From assembly GCA_964627505.1 (NCBI GenBank), contig CAZVKB010000039.1, positions 1 to 22,900 of the forward strand: a DNA stretch of 22,900 bases, read 5' to 3'. The translations under genes and the position numbers were made by a program. The notes under the pieces are model-generated. The model ran no database searches. It saw nothing but the letters and a program-made list of their open reading frames with translations, and was not told the origin of the DNA. Of this stretch, positions 1 to 7,756 are shown in pieces. Numbering within the stretch: position 1 is the stretch's first letter; each line of letters starts with the position of its first letter. The DNA comes from JACJWR01 sp964627505 (GTDB lineage: Bacteria > Actinomycetota > Actinomycetes > S36-B12 > UBA10799).

Positions 1-807
1 AACATCATCATTGGCAGTCGGGCGGACCTTTCTTTCGTGGACTTCTTGGTGCACATGGGGCCAATCGTGTTGTTGATCTTGGCGGCCTACCTGGTGCTGG
101 CGCGGGTGCTGTTTCGTCAGGCATTGACCGGCGACCCGCAACGGGCGGCATCGCTGATGCGGTTGGATGAGAAGGAAGCCATCACTGACCGCGGGCTGCT
201 GATCCGCAGCTCCCTGGTGCTGGCCGCGATCCTGATGGGCTTTTTGCTCCAGCGACAGACCGGTGTGGCGCCGGCAGTTGTTGCGATGGTCGGTGCGGGG
301 GTGATGATTTTAGTGTCGCCCTTGCGACCGCAGGACCTGATTGAGGACGTCGAGTGGGAGACTCTGCTGTTCTTCGCGGGGCTGTTCATTCTTGTGGGAG
401 CACTCGTCTATGTGGGCGCGCTGGAACTGCTGGCCGAACAGATCGGGAGTCTGACATCCGGCGCGCAGGGGCCAACACTGGGTCTCATGCTCGTGGGCTC
501 GGCGGTGGTGTCGGCGGTGGTCGACAACATTCCCTACGTGACGGCGATGACTCCGGTGGTGGAGTCTTTGATCAACACCTACCCACCACTTGGCGAGCAA
601 GGGGCCCTGTGGTGGGCGTTGGCACTTGGGGCGGACCTTGGTGGCAACGCGACGCTGATCGGCGCGAGTGCGAACGTGGTGGTGGTGGGGATTGCTGCGC
701 GCAATGGATTGCACATTTCGTTTGTGTCGTGGTTGAAGTACGGGATCCCGACCGCTGCGATGTCGATTGCGCTGAGCTTGCCGTACGTGCTGTTGCGCTA
801 CGGCTAG
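1..807 (+). CDS. ArsB/NhaD-type anion or ion permease, C-terminal part (5' end outside window)
   Basis: The frame is open from the first base and ends in TAG at 805-807, so the gene starts upstream of the window; the GTG at 37 is internal. The 268 visible residues are mostly hydrophobic, with about six membrane segments. Two motifs match the ArsB/NhaD/SLC13 (ion transporter) superfamily: a DNIPYVTAMTPVV stretch, and a GGNATLIGASANVV stretch near the C-terminus that corresponds to the second half of the inverted repeat binding the substrate. The opening NIIIGS also fits the first half-repeat of this family. Family members move arsenite, sodium/protons or dicarboxylates across the cytoplasmic membrane, and the substrate cannot be decided here. 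No ars genes are visible nearby. Family assignment is good; the specific function is open. Confidence 0.85.
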   Translation, partial: NIIIGSRADLSFVDFLVHMGPIVLLILAAYLVLARVLFRQALTGDPQRAASLMRLDEKEAITDRGLLIRSSLVLAAILMGFLLQRQTGVAPAVVAMVGAGVMILVSPLRPQDLIEDVEWETLLFFAGLFILVGALVYVGALELLAEQIGSLTSGAQGPTLGLMLVGSAVVSAVVDNIPYVTAMTPVVESLINTYPPLGEQGALWWALALGADLGGNATLIGASANVVVVGIAARNGLHISFVSWLKYGIPTAAMSIALSLPYVLLRYG

Positions 808-866
808 GAGATGCGTGCGGAGGGTGCCGGGCCGGTGGATGTGATCGAGGCGTTGCCCCAGGGCAC

Positions 867-897
867 GCCCCGCGGAACCTCAGAAGAGGTGCGGGGC
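867..897 (+). terminator. GC-rich hairpin after the permease gene
   Basis: A 7-bp outer stem (GCCCCGC 867-873 with GCGGGGC 891-897) encloses a 5-bp inner stem (ACCTC 877-881 with GAGGT 886-890) and an AGAA loop. It lies 60 bases after the permease stop. There is no T-run on the plus strand, so it would be a non-canonical terminator of the kind common in actinobacteria. The stem is seen directly; its role is inferred. Confidence 0.45.
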
Positions 898-923
898 GGG
901 GCGGTTCGGGAACAAGTGTCGCC

Positions 924-947
924 ACATTGGGTGACACATTGGGTGAC
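924..947. repeat. perfect tandem duplication of a 12-bp unit
   Basis: ACATTGGGTGAC occurs at 924-935 and again immediately at 936-947. It lies between the permease hairpin and the terminator of the tRNA-Pro gene, outside any credible reading frame. Function unknown. Confidence 0.8.
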
Positions 948-952
948 AGCAC

Positions 953-989
953 AAAAAAGACGGCTCCGGGACTTTTCCCGAAACCGTCT
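953..989 (-). terminator. intrinsic terminator of tRNA-Pro
   Basis: On the minus strand an imperfect stem (AGACGG 958-963 with CCGTCT 984-989, continued by GGGA 968-971 with TCCC 976-979, G·T and mismatch between them) is followed by six T (953-958 read as the complement). It begins 17 bases after the CCA end of the tRNA gene, which is the expected position. Confidence 0.75.
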
Positions 990-1006
990 CTGACCTGCAT
1001 AAATGC

Positions 1007-1083
<77 letters not shown>

Positions 1084-1093
1084 TGACCCGATG

Positions 1094-1122
1094 ACTATAG
1101 CCGACCCGGGTTGCGGCAAACC
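1094..1122 (-). promoter_or_regulatory. candidate promoter of tRNA-Pro
   Basis: The minus strand has TATAGT at 1094-1099, a good -10 hexamer, ending 10 bases before the mature tRNA 5' end at 1083. Seventeen bases further upstream is GGTTTG (1117-1122), a weak -35. The -10 is convincing by position; the -35 is uncertain. Confidence 0.45.
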
Positions 1123-1266
1123 CTGACCCCTGCGACCACACTCTCGCCCGACGTGGCGCAGATTGAATTCGCACTCCAGCGCACCACCAAACCTGCGAAT
1201 CTCACGTCGGTGCAGGCACCACAACAACATCCACCCCGTCAGATCAACCAACGATCCCACCACTGA

Positions 1267-1284
1267 TATACCCTTGGGGGTATA
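1267..1284. promoter_or_regulatory. CsoR/CstR-family operator-like palindrome
   Basis: TATACCC-TTGG-GGGTATA is a perfect 7-bp inverted repeat with a 4-bp centre. Operators of CsoR-family repressors (copper-responsive CsoR, persulfide-responsive CstR, and nickel/cobalt RcnR relatives) are built from TACCC and GGGTA half-sites around a short G/C-rich centre, and this site has that form. Its right half contains TATAGT (1281-1286), a possible -10 hexamer for the plus-strand gene starting at 1339, so a bound repressor would cover the promoter. No csoR-like gene is in the window. The palindrome is seen directly; regulator identity is inferred. Confidence 0.65.
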
Positions 1285-1320
1285 GTGGCTGGTGTTCCTG
1301 GTGCATCCAGCCGTCGCGAT

Positions 1321-1329
1321 GGAAGGTGG
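1321..1329 (+). promoter_or_regulatory. ribosome binding site that sets the start of the GCPVCN membrane protein
   Basis: GGAAGGTGG, strongly complementary to the 16S 3' end, lies 9 bases before ATG 1339. The longer reading frame would begin at GTG 1285, inside the putative -10/operator, where no ribosome binding site is possible, so ATG 1339 is preferred. Confidence 0.7.
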
Positions 1330-1338
1330 ACTGCTCGC

Positions 1339-1926
1339 ATGTGCGTCCTGTCTGTGCTGTTCACCTGGTCGGCCCGGCGTTGGCGGATAGCCGCGCTCAC
1401 CGCCCTCGGGACTTTCCTTCTCCTCGGCCTGTCGACTGCGGTGATCCCCAATCCGGTGTTTGGCCGATCGATTCCGCCAACGTCCTGGGCGCTCGGCGTG
1501 TTGATCGCAACCAGCGTGCTCTCCGGATTGCTCACCGCCACTTATGTGCGGCAGCCCAGCGAATCCGCCGATGCGGACAGCAAGACAGATCGCCCCGCGC
1601 GCGGCGGGATCATCGGGGGAGCCTTGGCCTACTTCGCCATCGGCTGCCCGGTGTGCAACAAACTGGTGCTGCTGGCCCTGGGCACTACTGGAGCGGTGCA
1701 ATTCTTCGCTCCAGTCCAGCCATACATGGCCGCAGCCGGGATGCTCCTGCTCGCCGGGGCGCTGGTGATTCGACTGCGCGGCGAGATGCGCTGCGCGTGG
1801 ACGCCACCAGCGAGCCACTCGCCTGCCACCGACGTCACCCAAACCAATCCGGAAACGTCGCAAGCTTTCGTAACCACGGTCGGTGGAGAATCAGCGACCT
1901 CCCAACCGAATTCCGACCGCGCCTAG
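1339..1926 (+). CDS. small four-helix membrane protein with GCPVCN motif
   Basis: This 195-residue protein has hydrophobic segments at about residues 16-36, 49-69, 89-115 and 127-146. The third carries Gly-Cys-Pro-Val-Cys-Asn at 102-107, a CxxC-type cysteine pair within or at the edge of the membrane. The C-terminal 45 residues are polar, low-complexity and probably soluble. I do not recognise a characterised family. A cysteine pair in a helix suggests metal (Cu(I)) binding or thiol redox chemistry, and the CsoR-type palindrome 55 bases upstream points the same way; both are inferences. ATG 1339 is chosen over GTG 1285 because of the ribosome binding site at 1321-1329. The alpha/beta hydrolase gene follows 123 bases downstream on the same strand and may or may not be co-transcribed. 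Confidence 0.75.
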   Translation: MCVLSVLFTWSARRWRIAALTALGTFLLLGLSTAVIPNPVFGRSIPPTSWALGVLIATSVLSGLLTATYVRQPSESADADSKTDRPARGGIIGGALAYFAIGCPVCNKLVLLALGTTGAVQFFAPVQPYMAAAGMLLLAGALVIRLRGEMRCAWTPPASHSPATDVTQTNPETSQAFVTTVGGESATSQPNSDRA

Positions 1927-2049
1927 CACCTGAACCCACGTCTCTGTTCACGCAGGCCCCTACACCTGACTTGCGTGCCGGATGGACATTTCCAGGCAGC
2001 CAGGTAGCAAGATGGATTCGGAAAGGCTGCTGAGGCAATAGGTACTGAT

Positions 2050-3000
2050 ATGGATGACCAACCCAAACCGACTGTCCTGACGTGGATCGTGCGCGCTGTC
2101 GCGGCAGCCGCAATGATCGTGGTGCTGTGGTGTGTGGTGACGGCGGGCTCGGCCATCATCTACGGAAATCCGGCGTACACCGTCTTACTCACGCTCACCC
2201 TACTGGTGTCGATCTTCACGATGTGGCGCAGCTTCACCCCGCACCCATCCCGTGGCGGGTGGCGCCGGGTACTACGTGTGCTGCTCGTGATCGGCGCCTC
2301 AGCGTGGGTCGTATTCATGTGGTGGCTGCGCCCATTTACCGCGGTGGAACCCGCACTCGCGGCACTGGACTCCGATGACCGAGTGACGGTCACGCAGAGC
2401 GCTTCTGAGATCGTCATGACACCGATCGGAGAATCCAGCCCTACCGGGGTGTTCTTCCAACCCGGCGCACGCGTCGATGCCCGAGCCTACGCAGCAGTCC
2501 TGCGCCCACTGGCGGAGTCCGGTCACACCGTGGTGATTGCCAAGCAGCCTCTCGGCATCGCCTTCCTATCCATCAACGCTTTCGAACACGCCCAGAGCGA
2601 GTTTCCTGACATCACACGTTGGGTGGTGGGTGGGCACTCCCTCGGCGGCACAGTCGCGGCTATCGAGGCAAACGATCATGGCTCGGACGCATCTGCCCCA
2701 GCCGTTGGTCTGCTGCTGTACGCCTCGTATCCGGCCAGCAACATGTCTACCTCGTTGCGCAGCCAGGTGCTGTCGATTTCCGGTACCAACGACGGACTCG
2801 CCACCCCCGCGAAGATCCAGGCATCCGCCGCGAACCTACCGGCTGACACTCGCTTCGAAGCGATCGAAGGTGCGGTGCACTCCTACTTCGGTGACTACGG
2901 CCCCCAACCCGGTGATGGGACTCCCACGATCAGCCACGACGCAGCCCGGGAACGGATCTCGCAGTTGTCGGTGGCTTTCACTCAAAACTTGTCACAGTAG
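2050..3000 (+). CDS. membrane-anchored alpha/beta hydrolase
   Basis: This 316-residue protein has hydrophobic segments at about 14-34, 43-60 and 76-94, followed by an alpha/beta-hydrolase domain of roughly 200 residues. The nucleophile elbow is GHSLGG at 195-200 (Ser197). The likely acid is Asp248 in GTNDGL, and the likely catalytic histidine is His277 in GAVHSYFGDYG, which completes a Ser-Asp-His triad. The arrangement resembles the Abhydrolase_5 (dienelactone-hydrolase-like) group often found in actinobacteria with an N-terminal membrane anchor. The catalytic domain could face either side of the membrane. Substrate unknown. The start ATG has AGGT at 2040-2043, 6 bases upstream. It converges on der with only 14 bases between the stops and no hairpin there. 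Confidence 0.85.
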   Translation: MDDQPKPTVLTWIVRAVAAAAMIVVLWCVVTAGSAIIYGNPAYTVLLTLTLLVSIFTMWRSFTPHPSRGGWRRVLRVLLVIGASAWVVFMWWLRPFTAVEPALAALDSDDRVTVTQSASEIVMTPIGESSPTGVFFQPGARVDARAYAAVLRPLAESGHTVVIAKQPLGIAFLSINAFEHAQSEFPDITRWVVGGHSLGGTVAAIEANDHGSDASAPAVGLLLYASYPASNMSTSLRSQVLSISGTNDGLATPAKIQASAANLPADTRFEAIEGAVHSYFGDYGPQPGDGTPTISHDAARERISQLSVAFTQNLSQ

Positions 3001-3014
3001 GGCAATCGACCGCG

Positions 3015-4580
3015 TCAGCGGCGTTGGCGCTTCTCCCGAATCCGCAGCTCGATCCGAATCGGGGTGCCTGCGAAACCGAACTCTTCCCGCAAGCGCCGCT
3101 CGATGAACCGACGGTAACCGGCCTCCAAAAATCCCGTCGTGAACAAAACGAACGTCGGCGGACAGGTGGACGCTTGGGTCCCGAACAGGATCCGCGGTTG
3201 TTTGCCGCCACGCAACGGGTGCGGGTGGGCGTCGCGCAGTTCCCGCAGGAAATTGTTCAGACGACCTGTCGAGACGCGCTGGGTCCACGAGTCGAGTGCT
3301 TGTGTCAGCGCCGGGACCAGTCGCTCCACGTGTCGACCCGTGCGAGCCGAGAGGTTCACCCTCGGCGCCCAGTGCACTCCGGCGAGATCCCGGTCATACT
3401 CCCGATCCAGGTAATGGCGCCGTTCGTCATCCACCAGATCCCATTTGTTCATGGCCACCACAAGCGCCCGGCCAGCGTCCACGACCATCGACACCAATCG
3501 TGCGTCCTGCTCTGTGAGCTGCTCGGATGCGTCCATCAAGACAACGACCACCTGAGCCTTGTCGACGGCGGTGCGGGTGCGCAGACTCGCGTAGTACTCC
3601 TGACCGCTGGCTTCGCGCACGCGTCGGCGAATCCCGGCGGTGTCAATGAACAGCCACTCCTGGCCGGCGATTTCCACGAGTTCGTCCACTGAGTCCACGG
3701 TGGTGCCAGCCACGGCGTCCACCACAACCCGCTCAGTGCCGGCCATGCGGTTGAGCAGGCTGGATTTGCCGACATTCGGCTTGCCCAGCAGCGCCACCCG
3801 TCGCGGTCCCGTACTGAGTCCCGCTCCCCGGCCTACGGTTGGCATCGCCGCCACGAGCGCGTCGAGCAAATCACCGCTCCCCCGTCCGTGCAGCGCCGAC
3901 ACCGGGTACGGCTCTCCCAACCCGAGCCCCCACAAGGCGGATGCCTCCAATTCGCTGCGGGCATCGTCACACTTGTTGGCCGCCAGGATCACGGGGACGC
4001 CAGCCCGCCGCAGCACCTTGACCACCGCTTCATCAGCGTCGGTGGCGCCGACGGTGGCATCCACCACCAGCATGACGACGTCTGCCTCGTGCATTGCCCG
4101 CTCGGCCTGCGCCGCCACGCTGGCTGCCAGGCCGCGGACTTTGGTATCCCAACCGCCGGTGTCGACGAGGATGAAGTCGCGGCCGTTCCATTCGGCGTCG
4201 TAGGCCACGCGATCCCGCGTGACACCTGGGACGTCCTCCACCACCGCGAGCCGGCGTCGCAACACCCGGTTGACCAGCGACGATTTTCCGACGTTGGGTC
4301 GACCCACAACGGCCACCACCGGTCGGGGATCCTCCGCGGTGTTGTGATCGGGTTCGATCTCAGCGGTCAGGCCGAGCAGTTGCTCGGGGTCGTCCTCATC
4401 AGTGAAGTCCAAATAGGCATCGCCGACTGCTAGTTCTGCAACGGCATTTTCGATGGCCTCGTCCGGGATCTCGGTAACTTCGGAAGCTGGCACGTCGACA
4501 ACCTCGGCACCTGGCACCCCGACGCCTAGCCCATCGGCAGGTGGTTTAGTCGCGCCAGCGCGGTTCATCTGGTCATTCAT
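3015..4580 (-). CDS. der: ribosome biogenesis GTPase Der (EngA)
   Basis: Der is a tandem GTPase that assists maturation of the 50S ribosomal subunit. The 521 residues show both G domains. The first has GRPNVGKS (93-100), DTGG (140-143) and NKCD (202-205); the second has GKPNVGKS (266-273), DTAG (313-316) and NKWD (378-381). A C-terminal KH-like domain follows (about 434-521, with PPTFVLFTTG). The first ~88 residues form an acidic, probably disordered extension of the kind seen in other actinobacterial Der proteins. The ATG overlaps the plsC stop (ATGA) and is preceded by AGGAGG. It is the last gene of the cmk-plsC-der unit, an order widespread in actinobacteria. Confidence 0.97.
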   Translation of the reverse strand: MNDQMNRAGATKPPADGLGVGVPGAEVVDVPASEVTEIPDEAIENAVAELAVGDAYLDFTDEDDPEQLLGLTAEIEPDHNTAEDPRPVVAVVGRPNVGKSSLVNRVLRRRLAVVEDVPGVTRDRVAYDAEWNGRDFILVDTGGWDTKVRGLAASVAAQAERAMHEADVVMLVVDATVGATDADEAVVKVLRRAGVPVILAANKCDDARSELEASALWGLGLGEPYPVSALHGRGSGDLLDALVAAMPTVGRGAGLSTGPRRVALLGKPNVGKSSLLNRMAGTERVVVDAVAGTTVDSVDELVEIAGQEWLFIDTAGIRRRVREASGQEYYASLRTRTAVDKAQVVVVLMDASEQLTEQDARLVSMVVDAGRALVVAMNKWDLVDDERRHYLDREYDRDLAGVHWAPRVNLSARTGRHVERLVPALTQALDSWTQRVSTGRLNNFLRELRDAHPHPLRGGKQPRILFGTQASTCPPTFVLFTTGFLEAGYRRFIERRLREEFGFAGTPIRIELRIREKRQRR

Positions 4581-5281
4581 CGTCGTGCCTCCTCGTTGTC
4601 CCGCTCGCGGCTGCTGCGGGGATCTGCCGGTGCATGGTCAGGCAGGCGAATGGCGGTGGCCAACTCGACATCGGCGGCGACATCGGCCAATCGTTGCCGA
4701 ATCGCCTCGCCGGCGCCCGTGATCACCGTTCGGCGCAGGTTGTCGCTGTCTGTGCGCACCGAAAACGGCTCGCCAAACATCACGGCGACCCGGCTGCGTC
4801 GACGTGGCAGTGCGTCGGCGTCCATGCCGTCGCGTCGCGTGCCGACGATTGCTGCCGGCACCACGGGTGCGCCCGTGCGCAACGCCAACAGCGCCACGAT
4901 GTGAGAGATCGACGCCACGCGACCATTGCCGCGGCGCCCTTCCGGGAAGAGCGCCACTCCACCGTCTGCCGCAAGGGTATCGGTCGCCTGGGACAAAGCC
5001 GCATACGGCGCGACTCCGGGGCGCATCCCGATGAGTCCCGCTTTGGTCATGATGCCGTCCAAGGGCGGGGCAAATGCCTCCTGACCTGCCATGATTCGCA
5101 TGGGACGAGGGGTGGCGGCCAACAGGAGCGGTCCATCGAGGATTCCCACATGATTGCTGGCTACGATCACCGGACCCTGCGCAGGCACGTGGTCTGCGCC
5201 CAATACGACGAGCCTGTACCACGACCGCAAGAGTGGACGCACCAGCATGCGGGCCTGCGAGGCACCGCGCATCCCGGTCAC
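4577..5281 (-). CDS. plsC: 1-acyl-sn-glycerol-3-phosphate acyltransferase family protein (PlsC-like)
   Basis: PlsC-type enzymes transfer an acyl chain to lysophosphatidate to form phosphatidate at the cytoplasmic membrane. This 234-residue protein has the two main acyltransferase blocks: NHxxxxD as NHVGILD (43-49) and FPEGRR (112-117), with a later VPAAIVGTR block. The C-terminus after about residue 200 is charged and variable. It starts at GTG in a GTGA overlap with the cmk stop and ends in an ATGA overlap with der, so the three genes are translationally coupled. The exact acyl acceptor cannot be read from sequence, so the symbol is a family-level call. Confidence 0.9.
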   Translation of the reverse strand: MTGMRGASQARMLVRPLLRSWYRLVVLGADHVPAQGPVIVASNHVGILDGPLLLAATPRPMRIMAGQEAFAPPLDGIMTKAGLIGMRPGVAPYAALSQATDTLAADGGVALFPEGRRGNGRVASISHIVALLALRTGAPVVPAAIVGTRRDGMDADALPRRRSRVAVMFGEPFSVRTDSDNLRRTVITGAGEAIRQRLADVAADVELATAIRLPDHAPADPRSSRERDNEEARR

Positions 5282-5958
5282 GTCTGCACGCCTCGCACGA
5301 GTTCGGCGACGCGTCCAATGACAGTGTCTAGATTGTCGTGGGTGCCATCGACCACCACTGCGTCCGCGGCCTGTTTCAAGGGACTCACCGCCCGCGTCGA
5401 ATCGAGCGAGTCGCGGCGTGCGAGTGCGGTGGCGGTGGCGGTGACATCGGACTCAAGTCCGCGTGCGCCGTCTTCGGCGGCGCGGCGCTGCGCTCGCACT
5501 TCCGGGTCGGCTGTGAGAAAGACTTTGAGGTCGGCGTCAGGCAGCACCACGGTCCCGATGTCACGGCCTTCCACGATGATGCCGATGCCGGCTTCTTGAG
5601 CGGCAGCGACGACTTGCCGTTGTTGGCGCACCAATGTGGCACGGACCTTGGGAACAGCGCTGATTGCGCTGACCGCAGCGGTGACCTTGGGTTCGCGGAT
5701 GGCGGCAGTCACGTCGCGCCCGTTGAGTGTGATGCCAGCTTGGCCGGGGTCGGTGGAGATGGTGATTACTGGCTGCCCAGCCCACCGCCCGATTGTCTCC
5801 GCATCCGTGGGATCTACACCGTGGTCGAGCATCCACAGGGTCATCGCTCGGTACATAGCTCCGGTGTCGAGAAAGCCCATTCCCAGGAGGCGAGCAACTC
5901 CCTTGCTCACCGAAGATTTCCCCGACCCTGCTGCACCGTCTACTGCCACAACTGTCAT
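5278..5958 (-). CDS. cmk: cytidylate kinase
   Basis: Cmk phosphorylates CMP and dCMP to the diphosphates, here likely feeding the CTP/dCTP pools together with PyrG. The 226-residue protein has the P-loop GAAGSGKSS (8-16), DTGAMYRA (31-38) and the EGRDIGT nucleotide-binding segment followed by a lid region with RAQRR. The frame extends upstream to 6084, but ATG 5958 is chosen: it is preceded by AGGGTGG at 6 bases and gives the usual length and N-terminus (VVAVDG). A 152-bp gap separates it from tyrA, so it may have its own promoter. It overlaps plsC by four bases. Confidence 0.95.
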   Translation of the reverse strand: MTVVAVDGAAGSGKSSVSKGVARLLGMGFLDTGAMYRAMTLWMLDHGVDPTDAETIGRWAGQPVITISTDPGQAGITLNGRDVTAAIREPKVTAAVSAISAVPKVRATLVRQQRQVVAAAQEAGIGIIVEGRDIGTVVLPDADLKVFLTADPEVRAQRRAAEDGARGLESDVTATATALARRDSLDSTRAVSPLKQAADAVVVDGTHDNLDTVIGRVAELVRGVQT

Positions 5959-6025
5959 AGCCCACCACCCTAGCGAGTGCGGCTTCGACGTGGGGTGCGC
6001 TCGCCGACTTGCGCCGAGATTGGGG

Positions 6026-6088
6026 CGGCACCTATCACGGAGAAACCGATCAGTCACACCAAGTTCAACTCGCCAGACCGGCACCTAT
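6026..6088 (-). repeat. 10-bp direct repeat upstream of cmk
   Basis: ATAGGTGCCG on the minus strand occurs twice in the tyrA-cmk gap (complements at 6026-6035 and 6079-6088), 53 bases apart from start to start. It could be a pair of regulator sites in the cmk leader or chance. Outside these copies the 5959-6110 gap holds no gene I can support. Confidence 0.4.
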
Positions 6089-6110
6089 GAGATTGGCTGA
6101 GAGCAACCGG

Positions 6111-7301
6111 TTAAGCGAGCACCAACCAACCTGCCTGGTCAAGCGCCTCGCTCAACTCCTCGGCCACCCCCGGCACTACGTATAAGTGGGCAATCGCCGT
6201 CTGCCGTCCGACCGTGTGCTCGATGCGTACATCCTCCAGGTTGATGCCGGCATCAGCCGCAGCCAGAAACACCCGTCCCAGCGAGCCCGGCTCATCCTGA
6301 ACCTCCACGGGCACATCCACATACTCCGCCGCCGCCCCACCATGCTTGGCCGGTAGCAGCCGCGCACCGAGGTTTCCCCGGGCGATCACCTCCGCAATCC
6401 GTGCTCGCGGATCCGCCGCCGCCCCTTGTTTCGACCCCGGTCGCTGTTCCAGCAGCACTGAAGAAGCCGGGGGCGCTGAAGAACCCGGCACCGTCTCGGA
6501 CTCCGGCGCCACTGCTGAATCCGGCATATTCAAAGCCGACACCACCGCATCGAGATCGTCCCGCAGCGCCGCGAGCACCGGCGTCACCTGATGCGCGTTG
6601 GCGGTGAGGATGTCCGACCACAACACCGGGTCGCTGCCCGCAATCCGCACCACATCACGCAGCCCCTGACCCGCTACCGTCACCAGTTCCGGATCAGCCC
6701 CCGCCAGCCGCGCCGCCATCAACGAGGACACCACCTGCGGGGCGTGCGATGTCAGCGCCACCGCCTCATCGTGTTCGTCGATCGGCATCACCCGCACGAT
6801 CGCACCTGTAGCACGCACGAACGCCGCCACAGCCGCCGTTCGGGCACGATCGGAAACTTCGGTCGGTGTGAGCATCCACGATCGTCCCCGAAAGAGTTCA
6901 GCTGACGCATCCCGTGGCCCGCTCGTCTCTCGCCCAGCCATTGGGTGACCCGGCACGAAACGCTCCACCGGTGCACCCAACTCGAGCAGCGCCGCCACCA
7001 CCGGTGACTTCACACTGGCCACGTCCGTGACTGTCGCCCGCGGATAGACCGCCAAAGCGGACGCCACCACCGAGGCGGCTGCTGACGGCGGCACTGCCAC
7101 CACCACCAAGTCCACCTGACCGGCGACCTCTGCGTCTGCCGACAGCGGCTCCCCGGCACCCATCGCTACGGCCGTCGCAAGATGTTCGGGATTCTGGTCG
7201 CCGAGTGCCACCTGGTGCCCCGCAGCCCGCGCCGCCAAGGCCACCGAAGTGCCGATCAACCCTGTCCCCAACACCACCATTGACAAGGGTCCCGGCTTCA
7301 C
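6111..7301 (-). CDS. tyrA: prephenate dehydrogenase with C-terminal ACT domain
   Basis: TyrA oxidatively decarboxylates prephenate to 4-hydroxyphenylpyruvate on the way to tyrosine. The 396-residue protein begins with an NAD(P)-binding fold (GTGLIG at 12-17) and contains GHPMAGRETSG and SHAPQVVSS, blocks conserved in the family. A Pro/Ser/Ala-rich linker comes next, then an ACT domain covering about the last 75 residues (VPVEVQDEPGSLGRVF onward), a typical site of feedback control by an aromatic amino acid. The frame is open to 7448, but GTG 7301 is chosen: it overlaps the aroH stop as GTGA and has GGAGG at 7309-7313 with 7-base spacing. With aroH immediately upstream, chorismate to prephenate to 4-hydroxyphenylpyruvate is encoded in one unit. 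Confidence 0.94.
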   Translation of the reverse strand: MKPGPLSMVVLGTGLIGTSVALAARAAGHQVALGDQNPEHLATAVAMGAGEPLSADAEVAGQVDLVVVAVPPSAAASVVASALAVYPRATVTDVASVKSPVVAALLELGAPVERFVPGHPMAGRETSGPRDASAELFRGRSWMLTPTEVSDRARTAAVAAFVRATGAIVRVMPIDEHDEAVALTSHAPQVVSSLMAARLAGADPELVTVAGQGLRDVVRIAGSDPVLWSDILTANAHQVTPVLAALRDDLDAVVSALNMPDSAVAPESETVPGSSAPPASSVLLEQRPGSKQGAAADPRARIAEVIARGNLGARLLPAKHGGAAAEYVDVPVEVQDEPGSLGRVFLAAADAGINLEDVRIEHTVGRQTAIAHLYVVPGVAEELSEALDQAGWLVLA

Positions 7302-7666
7302 CCGTCGTCCTCCGGATCCGAGCGCAAACGGTCGGTCCCGCGCAAATACGGGTGCCGAATATCGCGACGCGAGCGCGCCGATTCGGTGTGCATCATCACC
7401 CGTACTACCCGCGGCATCGCACCCGTCACCCCGAGTTCCTGGGCACACATCAACGGCACATCGGTGAGTCCCATCTGCCGAGCAGCTGTGGCCGGAAAGG
7501 TACTCACGAGGTCCGGAGTCGCGGTGAACAGGATGCTGATGAGGTCGTCCACGGCCACGTCGTTCTCGGTCAACATCGCGGTGAGTAACTCCCCCACCGC
7601 GGCCCGCAGCTCCGCCGCGTCATCTGCTGACACGCTTGTGGCACCCCTGATGGCTCGTACCGCCAT
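7298..7666 (-). CDS. aroH: chorismate mutase, AroH type
   Basis: AroH rearranges chorismate to prephenate. At 122 residues it matches the small trimeric AroH family (Bacillus subtilis type) rather than the all-helical AroQ type. Visible active-site equivalents are Arg7 in AIRGATSV, Cys74 and Glu77 in MCAQELGV, the arginines in PRVVRVMM, and Tyr107 in HPYLRG. The ATG has GGAAGGA 6 bases upstream. It overlaps the tyrA start by four bases, indicating translational coupling in a two-gene tyrosine-branch unit. A hairpin in the 90-bp gap upstream separates it from rluB. Confidence 0.93.
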   Translation of the reverse strand: MAVRAIRGATSVSADDAAELRAAVGELLTAMLTENDVAVDDLISILFTATPDLVSTFPATAARQMGLTDVPLMCAQELGVTGAMPRVVRVMMHTESARSRRDIRHPYLRGTDRLRSDPEDDG

Positions 7667-7727
7667 AGTCCATCCTTCCCGCCTCGCACCGGCGATTGCT
7701 GGCTCAACGTTATTGCTTGGGGTACAT

Positions 7728-7750
7728 CACGCACCTGTCGCGGGTGCGTG
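7728..7750 (-). terminator. 8-bp hairpin between rluB and aroH
   Basis: CACGCACC (7728-7735) pairs perfectly with GGTGCGTG (7743-7750) around a 7-base loop, beginning 6 bases after the rluB stop on the minus strand. No T-run follows, so it is either a U-less terminator ending the scpA-scpB-rluB unit or a leader structure of aroH-tyrA. Confidence 0.45.
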
Positions 7751-7756
7751 AGCCGT

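Noticed and set aside
1285..1338. Start of the membrane protein at GTG 1285
   Set aside because: This codon lies inside the candidate -10 and operator, has no ribosome binding site, and the added 18 residues look unlike a protein N-terminus; ATG 1339 has a strong one.
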